In this document: positions 11,087 through 21,012 of the stretch, one piece after another | Layout of the letters: the number at the start of each line of letters is the position of its first letter | Numbering within the stretch: position 1 is the first letter of the stretch | Source: Alisma plantago-aquatica | Taxonomy: Eukaryota; Streptophyta; Magnoliopsida; Alismatales; Alismataceae | Assembly: GCA_963693085.1 (NCBI GenBank) | Contig: OY856411.1 | Coordinates: 110,719,267-110,783,266 of the forward strand | Direction of reading: 5' to 3' | Length of the DNA: 64,000 bases | The notes under the pieces: generated by a model | Told to the model about the DNA's origin: nothing | Database searches by the model: none | The model's input: the letters and a program-made list of their open reading frames with translations, nothing else | Translations under genes and position numbers: made by a program

Positions 11087-11454
11087 TGTAATATTTTGAA
11101 TTTTGAGCAAATAAAACATCTTCTCTAGGGTAAGTTTTAAAAGCAAGCTCTTTGAGGATTTGTTAGTAAATTCAATTATAATATTAAAATAATCCATTTT
11201 GATTAATTTAAAAGCTTTTATATATTGAAAATATGATTGCGGTACTTTTGCCAAATTTTGGAAAAAATATATATTGGTGGGTAAGCACACAAACAGGTAG
11301 TTGGGTGGCAAGTAAGTTGCTTATAGAGGCAAGCATGCAGCTGGGTAGCAAGTAGGTAGCTTAAGCAAACACACTACTTGGTAAAGAAAGAAGCTTAGTG
11401 TCATGCTCCTCTTTCAAACATCTAGCACATCCTAATGTTTGACACATATCCTAC

Positions 11455-11620
11455 CACGTGTCAACTAATCTTTGACAGATATCTTCAAAAGACACATATG
11501 CAACCATTGTGTCATATAACCACGAATTCTCTCTCTTTTGAAGACACATACACACACATGTGTCACTAAACCTACACATCATGTCTCTTTTAATGACACA
11601 CATATACCCAAGTGGCATCC
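11455..11620 (+). promoter_or_regulatory. Upstream repeated GACACA / ACGTGTC motifs in LTR U3
   Basis: At least six copies of GACACAT or its complement ATGTGTC occur within 170 bp upstream of the TATA box, one in a CACGTGTC context that matches the core of plant G-box/ABRE elements. Regulatory action is inferred only. Confidence 0.4.
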
Positions 11621-11663
11621 ATATATATTTTGCAATTAGGACCATGCTACCCTCCCACATCCC

Positions 11664-11671
11664 TATAAATA
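11664..11671 (+). promoter_or_regulatory. TATA box of the solo LTR
   Basis: The sequence CCCTATAAATAGAAG is a near-perfect plant TATA box. A transcription start would be expected about 25-35 bp downstream, around 11695-11705. Confidence 0.75.
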
Positions 11672-13957
11672 GAAGCCAACTCCACTCAACTTAATTCTTA
11701 TTCAAAGCTCAAGTTCTTCCATGAAAGAAAACGTCCCCCTTGCTTCTTTCTATTCTTCAAAGACAAGTAACACTCTTGCTCTCTTTAGAAACCATAAACC
11801 TTTCCCTCTTCTACAACTATAAAGAAGTTCTGCTTGGAGAAGATGCTGAATAGGAGAGTTACTTTGGCAGCATAGTCTATCCCCTCCTAAGGTTTGATCC
11901 CTACATATGATTCCTAAATATCATTTTGAAATGCTAATTCTCTCTCTCCTTGATCTTAGGCTATCTCTCTTTTGATAAGAATTCATTGTAAGCTGAAATT
12001 CTGTCAAAATACTCTTGGAAATTGACCTTCTCTCTCTATCTTTAATCTATTTCAACATCACGCTTCAAGGGAAGGTATGGTCCTCACTCCTTGTAATAGC
12101 TTCTTATGTAATCATTAAGGAAAAGTATGATTTTGTATGGTCTTCACTTTTTGACTTAATCTCTTATAAAATTTCATATAGTCTTCACTTCTGGACTTAA
12201 CTCTTGTATCACCACTTATGAAAAGTACAGTTTATTATGGTTTAGTATAGTTAAGTATAATCACCTTATCATAATCCCTGGTATAAACATTTATAAAAAG
12301 TATGATTTAACATGGTTTAATATTGTTTAGTATGGTTATGATCATGACCAATGGTATCAACGTAAATGAAAAGAATAATATGCATGGTTTGACATATGCT
12401 TTGTAAAGAATAGATAAATGATATACGATATACAATTATTGAATTTATAAGCTAGAATAGACTTCCATTCATTACCCTAAGATCGTACCAATATTAGTTC
12501 CTATCCTCCTTCAAAATTATGTTAAGATTTTAGATGATAATTAAGCATGACTTTGTGGATAATAGTTCTATTCTCTTTTATTTTTCTTTCCATTAATTCT
12601 CCTTATTATTTGAGTCATGTAATATTGTTGGAAAGTGGAATTCTATCAGACATTTCTATGGTGACTAGAAGCATGTTTCACTGATGCCTGTAGCCAGTAA
12701 AGAGGAAAGGTTATTTAATTGGTTCCGTGTTCGCACGGGGGAACTCCCTAACCTCTTGCACACTTCTGGTCATAGATTTGTCTAATTCAATTCCACAATC
12801 CCACAAGTTTACATTTTAGGTGTTATAGTGAAATACTCAACTCATGATTCATTTATTCATGGCTACCTTTTAATCTTTTTGAACTTTGACTAGAAAACAT
12901 ATGGAATTATACATCTTTGATAATGTCCCTTTGATTCAAAATCTCATATTGGGAGATGTGTTGGTAACAGAGTCGACATGTCTGGGTCGGGGATTGATAT
13001 ATTTAGGATACGGATCTAAGTCCTTTGGAGTCAGGAATGGATGAGTTTAATGCTCTACCATACTCAGGCCCACACTTGGGTTGGTCATGTAGAGTCAGGC
13101 ATGATCTTGTTAGTAATGGGGAATAATCTCCTGCAAATATTAAGCATGCTAACTAATGATACTCCAAGTGGCATTTTGTGCAAGGAATACCCTCTTCCGG
13201 TCTAGGAAAGGCGACTGGTGGCTGCATGTGGTAATCTAATTCATTGTGTATAGCATGCAGTGTGTACGAGTGGCTGGGGGTGTGACAGGGTACTTACCGG
13301 TGGTTTGGTAACCCTAATGGCCTAAAGTCTTCGCTAAGCAAGTTTTTGTGGTTGCAGGCCAGTTTCCCAAGGTGAATTGACACCTTCTCTGAGAGTTGTA
13401 GTTAAGCTCGTTTATGGAATAAGGTCTCCCACTTATTATGAAAGAGAGACACAAATACTACTATCTATGGATTATGTTTCATTATATTGTTTGATATCAA
13501 GTCTATTTTCTTGTGATATAGTTGTCATACGAATAAATTATTAAGAATGTATCTTAGTGAGATATTAAAAGTGTCTTGCTGCAATATTTTTTATTTAGCA
13601 TTACTTGGATAATTATCTAACCCTCTTTCTCCCATTTGGGATATGGCAAATCATTCTTGCCATAGGTTAATTTTGTGGATGCAGGTGTATGTATGTATCT
13701 TGTAATAGACTATCTTTAAAGATCCTGGAAGTAATATCAAGACCATATCTATTTTTTTTTATGTGTTGTAGTTTTGCTAGACCTATGGGTCGTGTAAACA
13801 TATGTACAAATTTTCTTTCAAGAAATGCTTGTGTAAATGACTATGTTATCAATATAGTTGTTTTTGGGTTGCATCTTTAATTGGTCTTGATACTCAAATT
13901 CTATAACCCTCAGAAACCAATTTCATATGCAATGTCATTGGTTTCTAGGATATTACA

Positions 13958-14137
13958 AACTCCCTCTTTCCAAGAGATAAACAATTGAAATTACTATTCA
14001 ATCTGGCCAAACAATAATAGTAGATATAGATGATTTCTGAAAAATTATGCAGCTACAAAATATTAACAAATGTAAAAGTATAAATCGCATCATCACATCA
14101 GACTACTCTTGAATGCTAAAGATTATGAGTTTTATAC
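13958..14137. repeat. Dispersed 1-kb repeat, copy 1, right part
   Basis: Continues copy 1 after the solo LTR and matches 28890-29060: shared TATTCAAT(C/T)TGGCCAAA, AATAGTAGA.ATAGATGA, TTATGCA..TACAAAA and ACATCA.ATTAG-like words. Removing the LTR plus one TSD restores collinearity with the paralogue. Confidence 0.8.
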
Positions 14138-14138
14138 A

Positions 14139-14340
14139 GGGTAGCCGTTGGCGGGATTGCCTGATAGGCCCAACTTAGGCACGTCGTGCAAGAGGCAAAC
14201 AGGAGTCAGGAAGCCTTCCGTTGAGTCACGCAAGAGAAGGAAAGTGGAGATTGTTGTCTCCTAAATGGGGTAGACAGATTGGGTATTTACATCGACATAT
14301 CTAATAAGACTAGGTTATATTTAGGTTGCATTTGGTATCC
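14139..14340. repeat. Dispersed repeat, diverged copy of 4404-4600
   Basis: Same order of conserved words as the left copy (see 4404-4600), with about three quarters of positions matching by eye. It directly abuts the right end of the dispersed 1-kb repeat. No such copy follows the paralogue at 29060, so this is a separate repeat. Confidence 0.65.
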
Positions 14341-15500
14341 AGTATATTACATGGGATGGAACTCCAATCTTGACATTTCAACCAATGTTGTGTTTGTTAG
14401 CACTAGAATAGCATTAGAATTTTAGTCCAAGCAAGAAAATGTCCCACGCCACTAGGACTCTTGATTACAACACTCACCGCATGTACTAGAGAGGTACATG
14501 TCATCCCAATGATCCATGATGAGTCAGCGACCTCTAATTATAAATTTCCAACACACCCGAACTCTCTGACCATTGACTCCCCAACAAACTCTGACTTTTG
14601 ATTTCCCTTGACCTTCAACCCCCCTCCCTTATGCATGTCAGTTCCCGACGGCGTCAAACCTCAGGCGACCCCCTCTGTCCTGATTTCCTATGCCTCATAC
14701 CACCAATGGCCCCCTTTCTCTGCACTGACTCTCCAACTTTCTACGCCCTCATACCTCTGACCTTTTTATTATTTGTAACGATTAGCTTACTTGATTCTTG
14801 TAGCCACTTACAAACATATCCACCTAATAAGTGAATTGTTGAAGATATTTGTTGCTGTAATATAGACGATGGCAACCTGAAAAATATAAAACAACTCCAT
14901 ATGATGGAAGCTTGAAACTCGTCCATATCATTCAATTGCAAGATGGGCAAAGAAATAGCTTATCGTACACACCATCCCTTCCTTTCCTAGCATATATTCC
15001 ATCCTACTCTTTTCTTACCAACTAAACATATTCCATATGAACCAAGTAAGAGAATCAAAATGTAGCACATTTTGTTCCTTTGAAGCACACAAATCACATT
15101 GTTTTGTTATTCCTTATATTTTGTGTGAAAATGATGAAATGTGTGATACAGTGAGCTTTTACTTATATTTTCTCTCTCTTGTAATTTTGTTATTTCCAAT
15201 GATACCCTCAACTGTATCCCTCACTTCATTGACCAAAAGTGATTATCAATTTCATAAAAATTCAAACCCTAATTTCATAGTAGATGAATTACATGTATTA
15301 GGGTACATAATCAATTTATACAACAAACATTCGAGTTTGACCCTCAATTTTATACCATGGTTGGGTAATGATATCATGAAGACCCACCTAAAATTTTGTT
15401 ATAATTAAGTGAACTAATTAGGAGTTATGAGTTTTTGAAATTATGCACATTATTTCATTTATAAACCTAGGACCTCAATTTTCGAGTTAATTAATCAATG
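14341..15500. other. AT-rich intergenic DNA, no gene recognised
   Basis: The longest open frame (15037-15408, plus) encodes 123 residues without a recognisable domain, in AT-rich sequence. No TSD-bounded element could be set. Confidence 0.45.
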
Positions 15501-17235
15501 TGTGACATTTGTTGTCACGTGCACCCCCTCAGATAAGGGTGTAGGTTGTTTGATGCACACATGCATCCTGGCCGCCCAATCCCTTTGATCATGGATCAGG
15601 GAGAATCCAACAGTCAGGGGTTTATCTCCTACCTCCCGCAAAGGGCGGAGAGGTGAGAGCTAATTCGATTAGCTCGGGCCACCACCTTGCTCCTAATCTT
15701 GAAAATTCCTCCGACTAGATAACATTATCTTGTGAAAACGCACCCAACCAGACCTATCTTGACCTAGTTTTGTGCACCGTTGCACCAGCTCAATGACCTA
15801 ATCAGAGAGTCTTCTCACTCTGGTGGTGGCCGAAGAACTCAAATACCACCCAACCCTAAACCTACCCCCGAAATCTGCCTTAACCCTCTGCTTCCCGACA
15901 CTACTCGTCACCCTAGATCTTCAATTGCTTCTTTGTGTCACAACGGCGACGTCGCATAGCTCCTTTTAGGGCTTCTCGTCTCCACACCTTCTCCCTCTTA
16001 ATCAGACCTTCTACACCATCCAACATCGTGTGGTGCTCTCGGGCAGCACCTTTACCCTCAAGCTCGAAGCCTACTACTCCCTTTCTTCTCCAACACTGGC
16101 GAGCTACTCTGTTGTGTTCTTACATTCTGAAGGCGGCTCGAGCGAGGAGAGAAGAGAGACATGGAGCTAGTTGGGCCTATCTGTAACATACTAAAATTCA
16201 GGGTCTTCCCTGCAATTTACCCACTTTTGAGCTTTTCTTGGCCTTCTAGTCCATTTGGACCATTTTCATAAATTTCCCTTGTTTTATATTCTTTTTGGAC
16301 CCCTTGTGTAATTTGAGCACAATTCAATGTTTAAAATCACCTTTTCCCCTCATTTATGATAATAAAGGGGTGTTTACACAAATAACCCACTTAAGGTATA
16401 ATTAAGGGTAATTATGCAATTTACCATTAAACCATGAATTTGTTATCTAATGGATAATGTTGGAGCTCAATAATTACTTAAAATGGATAAGAAGTGATTT
16501 AATTAACAAGTGTGAATTAAATGGTGAATTAAAATCAATTTTCATACCTCACTCTTATTATGGGCTAATTAATTTTATAAATATATGATATTAGTGAGTG
16601 GTGAACTCTTGGACTCCAACTCTCGAATTTGGGAACCAAGGGTTGCTTATAAAAGCAACACATAATTTATTTCTCTAGCATTATATTAAAATATGCTTTA
16701 ATAATCAAAATAATTATTTGGATGCCAAAGGTTGGGTAAAACACAAATCTAATTATATAGCATGAATCTAGACGTCATTAGAAACCTAAGGTTAAAATTT
16801 GGGATCATTTGGAGTTCATTTGACCTTCCAAATGCATTTAACAAGTTTTCATATAAAGTGTGACATTATTGCAATAATATGTCATGTAACCTGCGCATTT
16901 AAGCCTAAGTTCAGATGTCACACGTATCAGGCCTATTGTGGGCCATGATCCAACGGTCCAAGGTGGAAGCAGATCATATCCAAGGGTTGACTCTTCATCT
17001 CCTACCTTCGGATAACAGTAGGAGCAACGAGCAGCCGCAGCTCGCTTCGTCTCCACCATTCTCCCTCGTTTCTCCGTCATTTCTAGAATTTTCTTCGCCC
17101 ACGTGATCGCGGTGAGCTCCCGAATCATTTGACCTCTCACTCGACCAGTGGGACGCAGTGTAGCCAGAATGGCAGGAGCCGCCGGCCGTGGCCTCTCACG
17201 GCCCCATCCCACACGGCTCCACAGGCTCGCTCACC

Positions 17236-17244
17236 TATAAAATA
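17236..17244 (+). promoter_or_regulatory. TATA box in the 5' LTR
   Basis: TATAAAATA in a GC-rich setting, conserved in the 3' LTR. It supports plus-strand transcription starting near 17270. Confidence 0.65.
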
Positions 17245-18499
17245 CTACCTTCACGCCTTCGTCGGACCATTAGCAACTCGCCCAAACCATCGATTTCGCC
17301 AAAGGAAGCACGTGTGGCTGACAACGTGGAGTTTTTGCATCTGATCTTGTGGAGCTCCTCCCAGTTGCTAGGCAGTTCGTACATCAAAATTGATCGGTTA
17401 GGTGAGTTTGTAGTTCGATTACCTTCGTTTCAAGTACCTGAACACCTGATTTGGTTAAGTATCGCGAAATCGCCCAAATGGGCAAGCTTGCACCCCGCCG
17501 CTAGGATAGGTGTGGCCTGGGGTTGAAGATGATGGCCAAATGACCATTTTGCCCTCGCGCGCCCCTCCTCTCTGGTTCTTTAGCCGAGGGCAGATCCGTC
17601 TTCAAATTAGATTTTTACCTATTTAGCAATTAGCTAGTCAATTTTGTTTAATTCATAGTAAATCACTCGGTTGTCAGAAAATTACAAACAAATACTCGTT
17701 GGAAAGCTAAAAACCTGTAGAATCCAAATCTTTAAGTTTTGTACCTTTATTTCCATCATAAGCCTGATAATTAATTCAAACCTTAATTTAAATATATAAA
17801 GTGATGTAAAATGATAATAATAGTGTTTTAACTCCGTTTTTGACAATAAAATATGTTTTCTCGAGTAGAAAATTATTAGGGATCGTTTGGACCTGTTTCC
17901 AGAACCAAAATCCAAAGCCTTTACCCATGGTTTATAAATATGGATATTTTACACTTAAAGTGCCTTTAATTAACCTAATGCATGTATTAACCGTTGAACC
18001 TAGGTTAAAGTGAGTTTGGATCTGACATCTTAGTGGTTAAGGGATAATCTAGAAAGCAAGATCAGGTATGTGCATTCTAACACCTCAGTTGGGATTTCTT
18101 TCATGCTTAACCTAGTTTTCTCATATGAGGCATACTTTTAATAATATCATCCATCTTCTATTTTGACATGAAAAATTGTAACTATGATGCATAGTCTTGC
18201 TATATTGTTATTCCTTGATGAATATGGGTCATGGGACCCCACTTGCCTTGCTTTGCCTTGTTGATGTGATTGAGATCTTGATGTATACATGTTGCCCTTA
18301 AACTATTCATTTGAATATCCAATATGACATCTTGTTGTATGAACATCTTTTATGGTTATCTCTTGGAATTGTTTGGGTCATTGGGCCCCACTTGAATAAA
18401 TGTTATTTGCATTATCTATCATTGTGAATTGTAAGAATGATAATGATAGTTTGACTAGTTAACTAATATAGTGTACATGAGTACAAGTCACCCATAGGG

Positions 18500-18560
18500 C
18501 ACTGGGGTTTTAGTCCCCCTGCCATATGCACTGGGGTTTTAGTCCCTCTGCCACTTTATA
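18500..18560 (+). repeat. Two-unit repeat with GGGG/CCCC hairpin potential
   Basis: CACTGGGGTTTTAGTCCCC is followed by a near-identical second unit about 28 bp later. Each unit can fold as GGGG-loop-CCCC. The same pair occurs in the 3' LTR (23334-23390), so it was present in the parent element. Confidence 0.75.
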
Positions 18561-19153
18561 TATATTTTTGAGGTTTGGGATGTTATTTCCCCTCTCCTCC
18601 TGGTTGAGGTTGGTAGGCACCTAACCCTATGTTAGTTTAGCTTAGTCATAATGAATCATGCTCGTTCTATATTTGACTTATATGCTTGGCAGAAATCCTA
18701 TTTGTTTTATATGCCTCATACTCTTGAACAAATCTTAGTATAGAAAATCTTTATGTTTCCATTCCTTATACGCTTCTTGTACATTATCATGTTGTGACAC
18801 ATACTTTTATCTTTCTCTTGTTGGATGACCCCAACCATCCAGGCTAGGATCAGAGTGCGCAGTGGAAGCTTGGTGAACCTAAGGCTAAGGATAGGACAAG
18901 AAGAAAAGGAACTTATAGCTTGCTTAGACATAGTTGCCTTATATATAATAAGTTTTTTTTGGATACAATGTTGTATTAGTTTAGACTTCCTCTACCTAGA
19001 TCCTTGTTCTTTGTATAAAGATGTACCCAATTGGGAAAAATTTGTAATGTACTCTTTATACATTTTGAATAAAGTCAAGATTTAAATTTCCGCTGCTATC
19101 CAATTGATGATTTGTTTATCATGTTTAATAGTAGAGACTTGGTCTTTACAACA

Positions 19154-19167
19154 TGGTATCAGAACAT
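19154..19167 (+). other. PBS of the non-autonomous gypsy element
   Basis: TGGTATCAGAACAT lies three bases after the 5' LTR. The first nine or ten bases match the tRNA-iMet primer site; the following bases deviate from the common AGAGC. Confidence 0.85.
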
Positions 19168-19791
19168 CAAGGTAGTCGGATTCTTGACTAATTCAAAATT
19201 GTCTCCTAGATAGAACCCCTATCTTATATAGTTTCCCCTTAGTTAGTTTTTCACCTTAGAGTTGACCTAGCATGAAAGTTTGATTTAGGATCATAATAAT
19301 TTCATAATTAAAAATAAAATTTGTCAACTTTTTGGTGAAATGTCTATTGAGTAGCTATTAGAGCAAGAAGTTGAAAGTGATGGTGTCTAGAAAGGGTCAG
19401 AGCTTGGGGGCTGGCAATATTTTCCTCCGCCCCACTAGCTTGGTCACGAGGACTCCTGAGCTCATATGACCTGGCCTGGCCTGATCTGAAACGGACAACT
19501 CGAAATAGTCTACCTTTAGACATTACCTTATTGTTGAGTAACCTTTATAACTCTTATATGATGATTTGATTTCTTTTCTCAAACAAAAATCATCTTGTGA
19601 TCGTTAGGTACCATATATGAGACTTAGATTACCATGTTAGGTTTAAGTGTACCCTATCTTATACCTTGAGTTGGAAGATCGAGTTTAGTAAGACTTCTAA
19701 TGTTGGGCTTTATACCCTTAAAATAGTTTCACTTAGTCAACCCTTTGAGTGGAAAGGTAGTGTTAGTACCTTGATAGATTTTGGGGTTGTT

Positions 19792-19826
19792 GATTTCGAG
19801 GACGAAATCCTCTTTAGGGGGTTGGA
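19792..19826 (+). repeat. Internal duplicate of the PPT-proximal motif
   Basis: GATTTCGAGGACGAAATCCT followed by CTTTAGGGGG nearly matches the motif next to the true PPT at 20975-21008. A second purine-rich tract inside the element may record a template switch or an ancestral fusion that built the defective internal region. Confidence 0.75.
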
Positions 19827-20974
19827 GTCCCTCAATGCCTTGAAATCAAGAAACTCTAACTCCTTAGACATGGGATTAGTGAGAGTTGAGCAAACCTAAT
19901 ATGTTTGTAATTCATCTTGTTTGCTTATGAACAAATGGATAAGTCATATAATTCTCATGCTTGAACCTTAATATACTCTTGATGCACATAATCATTAATT
20001 ATTCATATGTGAATATACATAGTTTTGATTAAGTCACCCTAATGGTAAAATGTGTATGGTAAAATACACCCTAAGGATGCTTTAACATGTAATGATCAAG
20101 TTGACCCAAACCATAATATGTAATCATCTAGTTTTGACAACATCTACCTATGTATACCCTTAATGCCTTTCATGATGCATTAGTGACATTAGGTGTCATC
20201 ATCACATAATATACCCTAATGCATATAAATGGATTATAGTCACAAAGTTATCAACACATGTAAGGTATATCATCTTGTTCTCTAATGAACACCTCATCAT
20301 AACTTGACATATTAATGTGTTACATCATATTCACTAAAATGCATATAATGACTCAAATATGATAATGAATAATTGGATTCACATAAATATTCATAAAATG
20401 CCTAATGTGATGTAAAATATGTATATTTTATAATATGAAGTGTAATGGACAAAAATGATTAATGATGCCATTAATATGAGTATAAAAAGATGATATGAAA
20501 ATGTGTAATATGAACATTATTTGGAATTAAAATAGGCTTAATAACTTGTTGGATAATATTAACCTTTTCTACAAAATAATTTGTGATAATTCTACATGAT
20601 AGTTTTAAGAGGATAATGGAAAATGAATTCATGTTATTACGGTTTTTGACCTAATGCATTAATATATGTTGTAATGGCTTTGTAAACCCTAATTGTGCTT
20701 AAAACCCTTGATGAGGGAAATACACATATTGAGATGTAATTGTTTTGAATAAAATGTGGCACAAGGAGTAGTATAATAAGATACCTCTTCATGATGTAGA
20801 TTATATTAATAAGGAAAAAATGTTAGTTTAAGTTTAATGAAGGGTTATAGGTTTTGTGGAAACCTTAGTAACACCTGACTTATGTAGATTTTTTGTTGTA
20901 CCCTAGATTATGGGTTATAACCTAGCGTTTAAGGTTGGGATGTTGTACACCCACCCTCTCTTCCCTCTTGTTGT

Positions 20975-21012
20975 GATTTCGGGGACGAAATCCTCTTTAA
21001 GGGGTGGTGTGT
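20975..21012 (+). other. PPT and adjoining motif
   Basis: GATTTCGGGGACGAAATCCT is followed by AAGGGGTGGTG just before the 3' LTR. The GGGGACGAAAT word is widespread at the 3' end of chromovirus internal regions. Confidence 0.85.

Larger units (their letters stand above)
11087..13957 (+). mobile_element. Solo LTR, 2,871 bp, TSD AACTC
   Basis: It starts TGTAATATTTTG and ends GATATTACA, with an exact 5-bp TSD, AACTC, at 11082-11086 and 13958-13962. The paralogous repeat at 28061-29060 is continuous across the equivalent site, which independently confirms that this is an insertion. A clear TATA box (11664-11671) places U3 on the left and fixes the plus orientation. U3 holds repeated GACACA(T/C)-type words and a CACGTGTC G-box-like site (about 11455-11462). 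No internal region is present. Length and termini fit long gypsy-type LTRs; the family is not identified. Confidence 0.93.
16182..19150 (+). repeat. 5' LTR (2,969 bp) of the non-autonomous gypsy element
   Basis: Starts TGTAACATACT and ends GGTCTTTACA. Minor open frames inside (for example 16838-17212 on the minus strand and 17188-17526) recur in the other LTR in altered form and are not genes. The GC-rich zone 16915-17530 surrounds the TATA box and leader. Confidence 0.93.
19151..21012 (+). other. Internal region without recognisable coding capacity
   Basis: The best open frame, 19666-19899 (77 residues), contains DFGVVDFEDEILFRG. Its DNA (19792-19826) is a near copy of the PPT-proximal motif at 20975-21008, so the frame runs through a pol 3'-end-like or untranslated motif rather than encoding a known domain. 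The remainder (19900-20970) is AT-rich with no coding signal. Confidence 0.7.

Noticed and set aside
14327..15020. MITE bounded by GGTTGCATTTGGTATCC
   Set aside because: No inverted partner with convincing length was found at the right side, and no TSD.
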